Below are positions 51,675 to 63,835 of a DNA stretch of 64,000 nt, one piece after another. The position numbers were made by a program, and so were the translations under genes. The number at the start of each line of letters is the position of its first letter. The stretch's first letter is position 1. A model generated the notes under the pieces. That model was given only the letters and a program-made list of their open reading frames with translations. It did no database searches and was not told the origin of the DNA. Source of the stretch: Metridium senile. Its lineage: Eukaryota > Cnidaria > Anthozoa > Actiniaria > Metridiidae. The stretch lies in the NCBI GenBank assembly GCA_949775045.1, contig OX459105.1, positions 4,808,556 to 4,872,555 of the forward strand, written 5' to 3'.

Positions 51675-52334
51675 TACTGAAAAATCGTGAGAAATTATAT
51701 TGCAATCAGTAATTTTAAAGTGTCGGGGTTCCTGTGTATTAGTTCCCAGTAATATAAGCGGCCAGCGCGTGGCCATGCATGGCGGGAAACCCAAAACAAC
51801 ACACCAACAAATTTAAGAGTTTGTCCTTTTATCGAAATATTACCTCGGTTTTGGACATATTTCTCAGTTATTTGATATGGAGAGGTATATGGCAAGAGAA
51901 AGAGTCACCGCTGAGCTATTGTTATCAGCATTCTTCTCGGAAAAGTATCATAATTTGATTTTACTTCTTGGAATTTGCTGTCGATGATGTCAAAATGGCT
52001 GCCAGACGGGTACCATGAGACAGCTCAAACTAAACCACCTATAACACATCCAAAATACAATCCTATGGTCCCTCATCGCTGTAAAAATAGAGTTAAAGTA
52101 TCGATAAGGAGGTAGGAGAAGAAATGATGTCAAATTTGGTGTAAAATTTGAAGATGTATGGGTGGATTGAAAGCTGTCGCTAACGCCACCCCCCTCAGTA
52201 GAGGTTGCGCTTTCAGCCGTCTGCCCTGCCCACACAACCTGAAGCTATATTAAAAAGAAGCACTATTGAAGACGACAACAGTTAAAATACTTCTGCCAAA
52301 GTATCCATGATTTGTTTCTCTAAAATCACGAACA

Positions 52335-55300
52335 ATGGATCCAAAGGATAGACTTAAATGTGAAGTGAAAAAAATTGCTGAACCATTTGCAGTGAATCCA
52401 ATTGTCGGCACACTCAGCGACCCACCAAAACCACTAAAGCCCAAAATCTTGGAAGTAAAAAAACCTTCTAGATGGCGAACTAAAGTACTTTCTCTATCCT
52501 GGGATTCCCCAGAAGTCAAGTATAGGCTTGATTGTCTGCAGAAATTCAATGAGGGACTTATAAATCAGAAAAAAGCAAAGGTTAGCCAAGCTAAAAAAAC
52601 AGAATATATTGAAGATTTTGAAAGATTTCTTAATGAAGATGCACAATCAAGAAAAAGTCGAGATTATCCTGAATCTGTAGATGAAGGTGAAGATGGCTTT
52701 CTTCGTAATACAGTTGTGGAAGCTGTTGTACTACGAAAGTTTCAAGATTCTGTGTCAGTCATCAGCTTTGATGGTGAAGAGTTTCCAGTTAAAGTTGAAT
52801 CAACATTTCCGGGATTGGGAATTGGCCTTCGTGTTGGCGATGTACTGAGGGTGTTTAAACCAAAGAGTGAAGAACAAGAACAAGTCCCTGAACTATTTTG
52901 GTAAGTTTTCATTAATTTTGACAACTCAGATAAAAAAACGTATTTCTCAAAACTTGTTGCCCTGGACCAAGAGGAGAAGGGGGTGATTATCAATATAATA
53001 TCATGATTACCTCCGTCGGTATCCATTGTTTTCATTTGTTTCCTCAAGAGGCCGTGTAAAATCGTCGAAAGTTTGCTATAGGCGAAAAATCGAAATTGCT
53101 CATACTTTGCCAGTTGATAGCATTTGGGGAGCTAGTCACTGAAAAACATTTAGAGATTCCAAAAATAATTATTTTTGGAGAAAAACGACTTTTTTGAATT
53201 TTCAGCTTTCGGTTGATTTTTTACAAGTTTTAACAGCACTTCCTAAACTGGGCTCTTTTTAAGTCAAGGATCATCACATATTTTTCAAAATACACAGGGT
53301 AAAACACCAATAAATTTCCTACGTTATCGTGTATATAAGTTTCCAATCGACTGAGGTTTTATTATTTTATGGATTTTTCAATATTGGGTATTTTCACATT
53401 TCTTTTCGAAATCAAAAATATGCAAAATATTAAAGGCATGAAAAAATCAAATTGCCACATGGAATCAATGTATTCGGCTCTAGCCCAAGTGAAGTACTGT
53501 TTTTCGACTTTTAAAAAATGTAATAGAATTTTTTGTGCTACTAAAACCCAAACAATTTACAGCCTTTATTGTTCATGACTTTGATAATGTCTCGGTATTG
53601 CATCAGACCATGTCAACCATCCGTGTTGACGATATTTACATACAAATATTGTGCCTAAAACAGGTCGAAACTGTATCACTACAGGTTCTAAAGTCCCTCT
53701 CATCCCTGTATAGCAGCCTCTACATAATATTTTATCATCAGTCTATTTTTTTTCTTGAATTATGACTATATGACCAGTACACTAGACAGCCACTTACTCT
53801 CTGACATCCTTTCTGCGTGAATAACAATTGTGTGACTAACAGGTTCCCATTTAAATCTGTACTTTCCCATCTAAATCTGTACTTATGCAAATTTTGTTGA
53901 TGTGTGCTAAACACACAGATCAACCAATCAGAGAAGTTCACTTCAGAAATAATATTCTCTGATTGGTTGATCTGTGTGTTTAGCACACATCAACACAATT
54001 TGCATAAGTACAGATTTAAATGGGAAAGTACAGATTTAAATGGGCACCTGTTGACTGAATATTGTCTATGTACATGCCTTATTAGTAACATACTGTATTT
54101 TATTTCTTTTATTATTAAGCTGCTACCTCATTGAGTTGAAGGATGCTAAACGTTTTCTTCAAAAGCTCAAGGATTCTTCAAATATATTGGAAGATTTTTT
54201 AAGGTATATATATATATTCTTTTTATTATGCAAAAATGTTGTCAATGAAAAAAGAACATTAGTAATTTAGTAACAAAGGAATAACAAAAGAAAGAGTTCA
54301 GCTTGAGTGATCCTCTTTCGTCTTTTAATTAATTTCTTTCCCACTAAATTACAAATGTCAGGACAACGTTCTTGCAATTAGGTGTACATCCTTGGAGGGG
54401 GGGGGACTCCTTTAAAAATTGGATAAGGGAGCTTGACGGACCTTTTAGGATCAAAAATAAGACCCTTGCATACCTTTTAGGGTCTCGAACTGGCACTGTA
54501 CCTTTTAGGGTCAGTTTTTTAACTAAGATTATACATATTGAAAAGAATGTCAAATGTGGTTGTACCTTTTAGGGTCTGAAATCAGTATCTGAGTTTTTAG
54601 GGTCATTTTCAAAACTGTCCGTCGTGTACCCTTATCCAATTTTTAAGGGAGTCCCCCCCTCCTCCCTGGGTGTACAGCATAACAATTTTAGATTCTGATT
54701 GGTTGAGAGGAGTATAGTTCACTTGTAAGTGAAACAACAGTACAAAAAAGATCATACCAGTGCATGATTGTATATGCATATTTCAAGATAAGTTCAAGGA
54801 AAAATGATAAATGATGAAATTCAGAATATCATGAAGACGTACACCTCAGAGATTGTATTTAAATTATCACAAATTATATCTGAAGTACATTGCACATATA
54901 TGTAGAGCTGAGAACACTGCAATTACTAAGAAGGTCTTGTTCAATTATCCAAGCCAAGTAAGAAACACTACAGAGATCCATGGCTATAGATTGGACAGTT
55001 GCTGGGAATGTCAGTGGACCAAGCAAATCTACTGACATAGTCCAAATCTTAGTTCAACAGTAATCCACCAACGGTTAACTTTGGCTCTTTGTTGACTAAG
55101 TCAACATTAGAGAAATTTACTGTACAGTACATTTAACTGTCTGTATATTGTATTTTATTGTACTAAAATAGAGAACTATCATACTTGTAATATCATTCTT
55201 AAGTTTGTTTTCTTTATTTACCAGATGCCAGGCTGTATGGAAGTACATTTTAAATGAGTTAATGAACATGACTGATGATGAGCAAGAAAGAATAGAATGC

Positions 55301-58300
55301 TGTAAAAGCATTTTACAAGTCTGTGACGTAGTCAATTCTCTGCATTCCCAGATATCAGCAATGACCAAACAGTTTTGGAGTTCTTTCAAAGGCAGCTTAT
55401 TCTTTAATGACGTTCTACCAACAGTCATCAATAAAGAGCCCTTTAGGTGCAATGTTTCAACGCCGTCTGTTCTTAAATTTATTGAGAACATACTTAAAGT
55501 TATCCCTGAGTGTGCAAATAAAGCCTATGATATACTCCTTCAAGTTGATCTTCAACCAAGTTCAAATAACATGGAGTTTATGAGAAAGTGTTTTCAGTGT
55601 CTTGCTGTAAACATCACAGAAGCAAAAGATAATATTGATAATCTTAACTGGAATCAAAAACCTTTGATACCAGCATCTTGTGAATTGCTTGCTCCTGGTA
55701 AGGAATTGCTCAACTTTAAGTCAACTTTAAATGAGTAATCTGCTTTTGTCTTTTAATTAATTCATATTTTGTAATTTTCTTTTTTATATGACAATGTTAT
55801 TGCAATTAGGTATATATAAACAATATTAAATTATTATTACATGAAAACTGAGTTTGCCAAGTATTTTCAGCTATTATAGGTTTTGATGTTTAATGCTCTT
55901 TATTTTTATTATTTCTCACCAGTGACTGATTGGAAAAAGTTGCCAAAAATGAAGGTAATTACAGCAGTAATAATATTTAAAATTCTTTAGGCTCATGTGC
56001 AGATTCTAGAAGATTGATTCCCAGTGACCTTGCATCCTTGTTTCAACTTCTCTTTTTTCGCGTGTAGGTTAATGTAGCTTTAAATATGCATAATTTGGAG
56101 CACTGATGGAGAGAGGGAATTAAAATCAGCGCACCATTTGCTCTCTGGAAGAATAGCTTTGGCTGAAGGGACTTCCAACGTAAAATACTATTTTTTTACT
56201 TCTTTACTTTACTTGCCCCATGTTTTTGAACAGTATTTATTATTATCGTTACTTGCATCCACCCGTTAAGAGTTGCGACAAAAAGATGTTGTCTCGCAGT
56301 CAAACTTCAAAGATTTGTACCCCAAACAATAATGTCAAAAAACATAATAATTATTTCTTGTTTCTAAGGTAACCACTCTGAGTGAGTGAGTGAGTAGTAA
56401 TTTTTGTCCATAGACTTACAGTGAGGATACTCTATCTGTAAACACTTTTAAACTTTTTTTCATGTTATTATTATCTGAACATTCTACTGCTTCAAAACCT
56501 CTAAAAATAAAGCAGTGAGTTCAAATACACAAAGTGTTCATACTAAATCGTATTTCTAATCTATTTGCTCATGGGATGTGGGTTAAAAAAAGCAACAAAA
56601 AAAACCCTCAACTTTTTGTCCTTCTTATAGATAAAGAAAAAGGCAAAGAAGGAGGATGCAAAGAAGGTGGGGGCAAAGAAGGAGGAGGAAAAGAAGGAAA
56701 GTGATGATTTCAGATATGCGTCTGAAGAAGAATACCTTGGGACAAACTTCACACTATTGAGAGAAGAATGCTTTTTCAACCTGAAAAATGGTATCAAGCA
56801 GTATCTTGAGAAAGGTGAATTGGATTGTAAAAGTGTCCGGATGTACAGGTACGATAATAGATAGCTAAATCTTTTCTTTTCAAGGAAAAAAAGAAAATTA
56901 AAATTTTTTTTAAACTAATATGTCAAAGTTTGTATGCTTCATATATTTGTTCATTACAAATCACAAATAGTCTAGTACAATCACAGTAGTCTAGCGGACG
57001 ATACACTAAGCTACGTTCTACGCTTGTTCGAGCGATCAATGCTTATGTCACCAATCGCCACTGGCTATGTCAGATATGGAAGATTTTGATTGCTGACCCT
57101 ACTGATCAAGATAATTTGCTGTACATGTCAGCTTGACCATTTTCAGCAATTGAAATGCACTCCAACGAGTGTAGAAAAAATTGCCTAGTTAGTCATCCTC
57201 ACTTGTCAGTTTCAACTGAATCAAGTTGATGGGATCCCTGTGGTTTCAGTTGATTGTTAACAAAAAAAAACACTTTCTAAACGTCTCAATTCTTCTAGCT
57301 GGACACGTGTGCCCTTACTAATGGGGGAGACTCAGACACACACTCACTACCTCTACATTTAATTATTTTGCACACAATTCAGCTCACATGTTCATTTTTG
57401 CGGAGGGAGGAAAACCGGATAACCCGGAGAAAAACCCTTATGGCATAGGAGAGAAGAACACATCAAACAATTCACATATAATCCATGCCTGAGCCGGGAC
57501 TCAAACCTGGACCACAGCGGTGAAAGGCCAGCGCTCTCACCGCTAGGCCACCCATGCCACCCATGCCACCCAAATTACTATTTCTTTTTTGTTATTTTAA
57601 ATAAAATGTGTTCTTGCAATAAGGACTACAGTCCGATCTTTAATGAATTTCATATTTTGTTTGTTTATAGAATTGGTTTTGTTAAAGTCGGCTCAGATTA
57701 CAGGAATCAAGGGCTTTCCTTTCTGCTGGATTACAAACATGCCAAAACTGATGAAAACGTCGAAGTAGATCCTGAGTAAGTTCAATCTACTTATCATACA
57801 ATGCAAAGTTTCAGCTCAAATTATAAACTGGAAAACAGACAGATATTTTCAGAAAGAAATATTTTTCTGACTTATTGACATTTGCTTGATATTATGGAGT
57901 TAAGGTGACTTTTAAACGTCGGTTACATTTGTTCCAATTTTATTTATTTTTATTTTTTTTTGCTACAGAAAGAAAATAGTAATTATGTATTTCCTTAGAA
58001 GTCTCATTAACTGTTTGAAGTGTTTATACTTGGCTACTCTTTTTGTCAAGAGTACCCGTACGGAAATGTCTGACCGAACACGAGCCTAACAATGGCTGGA
58101 CAAATCAGCCGAACACGAAACTAACAACCACCAAACAAGAGCGAAAGTCAGAGAACCTAACAAGAGCAAAAAAGAGCATCAACACAGCATAAAATAGAGC
58201 ATAAAACGGGCGAAAAAGAGCATAACAAGGGCCTAACATTTAAAGCGTTGCAAAAAGCAATCGGAGTGTGACAAGAGCATGACAAGAGCATTGAAAGAGC

Positions 58301-58365
58301 ACTGTCAATCATCGCGAATAATCAGGCCGTAGTCAGGCCTGATTCAGGCGGTAATTTGCCCCTAC

Positions 58366-58402
<37 letters not shown>

Positions 58403-61400
58403 GTTTCCATGCTTGCATGCCTTCATCCTCAAATTCGGTGCCCTTTTTTCTTCAGCATTGACAGTTACGTTTGCTCAGCAAAGAGATTGGTTTGAATTGT
58501 TATAATTTGCATCAATTCATCTGTGAAGAATAGATTGAAATAATCAATTGGTTCTGCGTTATCTGGTAGCTGTTCATTTGGACCTGAATTTGCGGTAAAC
58601 TCCGGCTGATCGTTTACGGAGTCACTTTTCCATTCCACTTCGCAAGCATTATCATCGGTGTTTTCCTCATCTTCATCGCGGTCTTCTTTACTCATTCACC
58701 CTAAATACTGCTGAAAAGCTTCTTGGATCTCATCAGGACCAAAACCTTCGAAATCTTCTTTGTCATCAGAGTGAAAAAGTACATTTAAATCAACCTCATT
58801 GTTAGCGGACATATTTAAAACTTTAAGAACAAATTCACGTTAATAGTTTGTGTTAAATGACTTTATTACAAAACTCACCTACTATTATACAAACCAACAA
58901 GATTGTTTTGCAATTTCCTTGCTTAAGTCATTGCAAAATGTTGACTAAAGAGCTCACTAAAGCTAACTTATACCATGTGAACGACGCCATTGAGGTGCTC
59001 GCAACAGTCGTAATTTTACAATTTAGCGTGACTTTTATCACGTGAAAAAAATCAGAAAAATGATTGGTTAAAAACGTGATCACACGACGATTTATCAACG
59101 ATAATTTATGCGCATAAAGAAAAAACTTTCGTTTCACACGCTAATTAGATAGTTTCACAAGTGTTAATATTTCGGATTTTATATCGGTGTTAGGCTTGTG
59201 TTAGGTTTGTGTTAGAGTGATGTCCGACTGTTCAGGACCGTAACATCAGCCATAATGTGTTAGGCTTGTTAGCTCAGAGCCTGATTCGGATTATATATCG
59301 GTGTTAGGCTTCTGTTAGGTTCATGTTAGAGTGTTGTCCGACTGTTCAGGACCGTAACATGCAGCCATAATGTGTTAGGCTTGTTAGCTCAGAGCCTGAT
59401 TTGGATTTTATATCGGTGTTAGGCTTGTGTTAGGTTCATGTTAGAGTGTTGTCCGACTGTTCAGGACCGTAACATCAGCCATAATGTGTTAGGCTCGTTA
59501 GCTCAGAACCTGAATTGGATTTTGTCAGGTTCATTTTCGGCTCACGTTCTGCCATCAGAACAGTGTTCCGGCCAGATTAAGGCTGTGTTTTGTCTCTGTC
59601 AGGCTAAAAAGGTCCGTACGGGTAGTTGGCGCAATGTTAGTATTTCATCTCATACTGACTACTTCATTTATTATTAATAAGGGATGGACCATTATATTTT
59701 TTTTGGATAATTTTCTCCCATTCTACATACACCTACTTGCAGTAAGGTTGTCATACAAAAATATACATTTGTTATTTAGGAAATAGAACATTTGTGATTT
59801 AGTACGATAGGAATTAATTAAAAGACAAAAGAAGATCACTCAAGCTGAACTCTCTCTTTTGTCTTTTAATTAATTCCTTTCGCACTAAATCACGAATGTT
59901 CTATTTTCTTTGTGACAAATGTTCTATTTTGTATGACAACCTTACTGCAAGTAGGTGTATGTGCAGTAATTTATTTTTCAACTTGCACAAATATTTTTTT
60001 GTCATTGTTGCTGTGCACGATTTTGTTTTCTCTCTTTAAGGCTGTGCTCAAATTTTTTTGGGGGTATTTGCTCCCCCCCCCCCCCCCCCCTCAAATATCC
60101 AATGGGCCGTCCCTAAGTATAAAAATCAAGTTGGTGTGAAGTAATAGCGCATTGATAGGTCAACCACATAAGCACCAAACAATGACTCCCTCTTCAACAT
60201 TACCAAGGGGGGTGGGGAGAGTAGAGGAACAAACACTTCTGTCAAAGTTTGTAGCTTGCATAGCTTGTAAGTGCACTTGAAAATCATCAGCAATAACATC
60301 AGACCATCCTCACTTAAACCTGAGATTAAATCACTTTTTTCTCTTTTAGCAACAGCCACTGGCTGATGGTTGGCAATCTTCTGTGTATTTCACTTGATTC
60401 AACCTTCCGTAGTCCTATATGGGGCACCGTTGCTAATAAAAGTTATAAAGACCAGGAGAAGTTAACAAAGGAGAAGTAAGACAATTCATGAGTTTATATA
60501 AAACAGGTTCCCATTTAAATCTGTACTTATGCAAATTTTGTTGATGTGTGCTACACACACAGATCAACCAATCAGAGAAATTCACTTCAGAAATAATATA
60601 TGCTGATTGGTTGATCTAGGTGTTTAGCACACATCAACACAATTTGCATGAGTACAGATTAAAATGGGAAAGTACAGATTTAAATGGGAACCTGTTATAG
60701 TGAATTATAAAATATTTGAGATATTACACCTGTTCTGATTGCATTGGCTGGCTACTATGTTTATATAAGAGGACAGAGGCAGTCCTAGGCTCAAGTAAAA
60801 AAAGTTCGAAAATACTAGTTATATTTATTAATTAATTAAATAAATTATTAATTAATTAATTAAGGCATTGTAAAATGTCTGCTTGTGTCTAGCTATATAC
60901 TGTTTTATTATATAGATTGATTCTAACGCGCGCTCTGATTGGCCAAACAAGCGTGGTTTATGAGAGTATAAACCACGGTCGTAAGTTTTCGAAATCAAAC
61001 AGACTTTTTTGAACGATTTTTGAACAATTTTTAATCGAAATTTATATAATAAAATAAATAATTAAGGTTCAGCCTTGGTTTATACTCTGATAACCGCACG
61101 CTTGGCATTTGAACACACTTAAAAATGTCCAGAAATGTTCTTGACATTTTCTCGTGTGTTCAAATTGCCAAGCGTGCGGTTATCAGAGTATAAACCACGG
61201 CTGAACCTTAATTATTTGTTAAATATAAGCTCTCTGGGAGCTGTAGATCACTCCAGAAGTCAAAGAAGCACTCGACTATGGCTGTGAGTGTTTCTTTACG
61301 ACTTGTCTCTTGCCTTGCCTGCTTGCCTGCTTGCCTGCTTGCCTGCTTGCCTGCTTGCCTGCTTGCCTGCTTGCCTGCTTGCCTGCTTGCCTGCTTGCCT

Positions 61401-63582
61401 GCTTGCCTGCTTGCCTGCTTGCCTGCTTGCCTGCTTGCCTGCTTGCCTGCTTGCCTGCTTGCCTGCTTGCCTGCTTGCCTGCTTGCCTGCTTGCCTGCTT
61501 GCCTGCTTGCCTGCTTGCCTGCTTGCCTGCTTGCCTGCTTGCCTGCTTGCCTGCTTGCCTGCTTGCCTGCTTGCCTGCTTGCCTGCTTGCTTGTTAATAT
61601 GTTGCTAATATGTTTACTATTAATGTTTACTGTTAGGAAGGTGTATATAACATTTTGTACAGAAAGGAACAGTCTAAGCGATGCAGAAATCATCACTAAA
61701 TTACAAAAGCTGAATGACCAAGGTAAGATAACCATAACAACATCCCCGGCCTCGCACCTCAGTTTAATTTCACTATCACTATCTAGCTCTTCAAGGTTGA
61801 ATGCCAGATGAACTACCTTTCAATTAACCTAAAGCTAGAGTTAATTTTTTAACTTTTAATAAATAATTAGAGTCAGAGTGGCTTTATTAATTTGTATGAA
61901 GCATTATAAAATACCTTTTAGGAATCATGCATTCTGATTGGTTGAGGTACATGCATAGACTCTGTATTGTACTGCTCATTGACAGCCCTTGTCTTGTTTC
62001 ACTTCTAGGTGATATGTGCAATGCGGAGTCTGTTGCTTGTGCTTGTGCTTGTGCTTGTGCTTAAGTGCTTGTGCTGCTAGGGACAAAACCAGGCTTAAGG
62101 GAGCACACAGCTAGCATTAACTAAGAAGTTAATATATGTCAAATTTGTATTTAATAAAATGAATAGGAAACTTACTTGCTGTGCTGTGAAAGTGCAGTTA
62201 TAATTAAAAGATTAAAACACATTATTATAATTTATATCATATTATTCATTATCAATGACATTTTCTTAATTGGGATTGTAATAATTTATAAGGTACAAAT
62301 TAGATCATTTTCAGGAATTTCTCCTATGTTTGTATAGGTCAAAAAGCGTACATGTTTGAAAGCACTACTTTCTATGTTGCCTTTGGTCCTCCAATGGATG
62401 TACTACAGCAGAAAGGTACACTATATACACAGCTATTTCAAAAAACTAGAATACTGAATACTAAATACTGCATTCCAAAACCAAAAGGCATTCTGGGGCA
62501 TCAAATATTGTTTAAAGTTAAATAAACACTAATTTGTTATTTTATTCTTAGTGCATTTTATTCAAAACAATATACGATCTAGTTATATATTGGGAGTAAA
62601 TATTGCTGTATACATGTTTTAAATTTCAAATCAATGCCCTTTGGTCTTGGAATGCACTATTTAGCATTCAATGTTTTTTGAAATACCGCGGCAGCTGACT
62701 ATACATAATATACACCTAATCCAAAAAACGTTGTCTGGTCCGCCGCACAGTCCTCGCGCCAAGACTGTGAAAGATATTGGTTATATCTAATCAGTAATTA
62801 ATTTATTTGCATGTTCACACTCTATTTCAACGAAATAGTGTTGTGCCTACTTTTATTTTCTTGTTTTATCACTCTCATCAAAATATTCACTCTGTTTTCC
62901 TTCACGGTCTTGGCGCGAGGACTGTGCGGCGGACCCGACAACGTTTTTTGGATTAGGTGTATACAAAATGAATGGCCGCTCTGTATGGAATATACAAAGG
63001 CAAGTAGATAACAAGCTGTTGTATATCTCATACAGATCAACTATATGAGGAACTGTGAAGGGGACTATTATATGGATTGTACTGATCTCTTTTTATACAG
63101 AGCATGTGCCGTTCAAGGATCAGCTTGTTGAAGTCAAACCATGCAAAGACCAGCCTCCTGACTACCTGAGGAAGATGAAGGTCAAACCAAACTGGAAGAT
63201 TTTTTTCGAAAACCCAACAAACAACAGACAGGAATGTACATATGAACAACTTCTACAACAGTTTGAAGAATTAAGAAGTGATTCAGACCATACAAAGCCA
63301 ATACTGGATGACAAACAACTTGATGCAGTTGGGCAAGCACTGCGTAACAGGGTCACTTTGATTCAGGTTAGTATAACATTAGATATTGTTACAGTTATGT
63401 GTTAATGATTTTATCAAACTAATTTAAAAATCACTCTAACCACTAGGCCACCCATGCCATTATTGTTATTAATTGTATGATATATTTCACAGGGTCCACC
63501 TGGTACTGGCAAATCCTATGTAGGAGTTAGGCTACTTCAGTTTCTGTTAGATATACTTCCTGACGACTCTGGACCTATCTTG
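52335..63582 (+). CDS. ZNFX1-like NFX1-type helicase gene, copy B (5' part, runs past window)
   Basis: Eleven exons: 52,335-52,900; 54,120-54,203; 55,225-55,697; 55,923-55,954; 56,631-56,848; 57,671-57,775; 60,350-60,475; 61,637-61,722; 62,338-62,415; 63,101-63,366; 63,493-63,582. They sum to 2,124 nt (708 codons) with every junction phase-matched and no stop. About residues 217-374: helical ECCKSILQVCD...FFNDVLPTVIN region. About 386-460: Lys/Glu-rich repeat, then FTLLREECFFNLKNGIKQYL. About 637-660 region to LDDKQLDAVGQAL (Q-motif-like), then GPPGTGKSYVG (Walker A) opening exon 11. This order is that of ZNFX1 superfamily-1 helicases. The C-terminal helicase motifs and NFX1 zinc fingers lie beyond the window. 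Compared with copy A, exon 1 has a 7-residue insertion near SDPPKP. Confidence 0.87.
53838..54052. mobile_element. aacaggt-family palindromic MITE, copy B only
   Basis: Ends aacaggttcccatt / aatgggcacctgtt, flanked by gact (53,834-53,837; 54,053-54,056). Empty site in copy A at about 40,497 (gtgtgactgaatat). Second member at 60,502-60,696. Confidence 0.82.
54398..54662. mobile_element. G/C-run-bounded inverted-repeat element, copy B
   Basis: Counterpart of 40,975-41,270 with shorter G and C tracts. Confidence 0.65.
54853..55010 (+). pseudogene. LINE RT C-terminal relic, copy B
   Basis: Counterpart of 41,462-41,600: LYLKYIAHICRAENTAI matches the LINE at 2.1 kb. Confidence 0.65.
57330..57575 (-). 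mobile_element. tRNA-derived SINE in ZNFX1-like intron 5
   Basis: Minus strand: A box tagcggtgagagcg, B box ggtttgagtccc at tRNA spacing. Then a conserved body containing tccgggttatccggttttcc, a phrase I associate with widespread marine-animal SINEs. Begins ggcatgggtggcctag. A truncated start of the same SINE lies at 63,436-63,462. Confidence 0.72.
58371..58398. repeat. (TA)n microsatellite
   Basis: Uninterrupted ta run. Confidence 0.95.
58465..58812 (-). pseudogene. piggyBac-transposase-like N-terminal fragment
   Basis: From ATG at 58,812 an acidic N-terminus reads to QQYLG, meets an in-frame TGA (58,696-58,698), and continues in the same frame from ATG 58,695. It ends with PIDYFNLFFTDELMQIITIQ and NLFAEQT, close to the conserved P-x-x-YF-x-x-FF-x-DE-L start of the PGBD/DDE_Tnp_1_7 transposase domain. 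Stops at 58,465 with no catalytic DDD region, so it is a truncated piece. Confidence 0.7.
59165..59520. repeat. About 116-bp tandem repeat (three units)
   Basis: Three copies of a unit containing gtgttaggcttgtgttagg, ctgttcaggaccgtaacat and tgttagctcagagcctga. Confidence 0.88.
59681..60113. mobile_element. TAA-flanked Harbinger-like element carrying a nested MITE
   Basis: gggatggacc / gggccgtccc ends with TAA duplications (59,678-59,680; 60,114-60,116), related to the ends at 48,116-49,009. It contains the 228-bp TA-flanked MITE at 59,730-59,957. Confidence 0.75.
59730..59957. mobile_element. 228-bp palindromic MITE (third copy), nested
   Basis: Same length and ends as 28,723-28,950, TA-flanked, inserted into the TAA-flanked element. 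Confidence 0.85.
60502..60696. mobile_element. aacaggt-family palindromic MITE (second copy)
   Basis: Same family as 53,838-54,052, in ZNFX1-like intron 7. Confidence 0.8.
61066..61207. mobile_element. 142-bp foldback, probable TTAA flanks
   Basis: ggttcagcc...ggctgaacc with near-perfect arms (gtttatactctgataac / gttatcagagtataaac). TTAA at 61,062-61,065 and 61,208-61,211, although the flanks are themselves palindromic. A related hairpin fragment lies at about 60,950-60,985. Confidence 0.7.
61304..61592. repeat. (CTTGCCTG)n 8-bp tandem array
   Basis: About 35 near-perfect units, ending 45 bp before ZNFX1-like exon 8. The long Leu/Ala/Cys/Pro and Gln/Ala/Ser/Gly/Lys ORFs over it are artefacts of an array whose period leaves frames open. 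Confidence 0.97.
62713..62959. mobile_element. 247-bp TA-flanked MITE
   Basis: Ends cacctaatccaaaaaacgtt / aacgttttttggattaggtg with long GC-rich inner arms (ccgccgcacagtcctcgcgc). TA at 62,711-62,712 and 62,960-62,961. Lies in ZNFX1-like intron 9. Confidence 0.88.
63436..63462 (-). repeat. SINE 5'-end fragment
   Basis: taaccactaggccacccatgcc matches the tRNA-like head of the SINE at 57.3-57.6 kb. Confidence 0.55.
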
Positions 63583-63599
63583 GTAAGATGATTTGCTTG

Positions 63600-63835
63600 G
63601 CAATAGACCTTTTCACTGTTCTAATTGATCAACCTCAGCCTCTATATATAACATATTAGATATTAGATATTCTTTAGAGTTTGACTACAGCCTGTGGAGT
63701 TTTTAAGTGTTTCATGATCAGTTGTTTGAAAATAAACCTTTTCACTGTCCTCATTGATCAACCTAACATGTTATAAATTCTTTAGAATTTGACTACAGTT
63801 CAAGGAATTTTTAAGTGTTTCATGATTGTTAATGC
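63600..63835. repeat. Direct tandem duplication in intron 11
   Basis: Two diverged copies (about 63,603-63,720 and 63,728-63,830) share accttttcactgt, attgatcaacct, tttgactacag and tttttaagtgtttcatgat. The remainder to 64,000 is intron with no exon recognised. Confidence 0.75.

Larger units (their letters stand above)
47740..56850. repeat. Segmental duplication, copy B
   Basis: Collinear with copy A. Copy-B-only insertions: the TTA-flanked element 48,116-49,009 and the gact-flanked MITE 53,838-54,052. Copy-B losses: most of the 78-bp array. The left edge coincides with the Gypsy LTR. Confidence 0.9.
58053..59624. mobile_element. 1.57-kb element with TACCCGTACGGA ends
   Basis: 12-bp perfect terminal inverted repeats (58,053-58,064; 59,613-59,624), no clear target duplication. 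Left part is rich in aacaagagca words; right part is a 116-bp tandem repeat; between them lies a piggyBac-like N-terminal coding fragment. Sits in ZNFX1-like intron 6. Confidence 0.6.

Noticed and set aside
61208..61811. Overlapping ORFs rich in Leu/Ala/Cys/Pro and, on the other strand, Gln/Ala/Ser/Gly/Lys
   Set aside because: Product of the 8-bp tandem array; open in several frames and on both strands.
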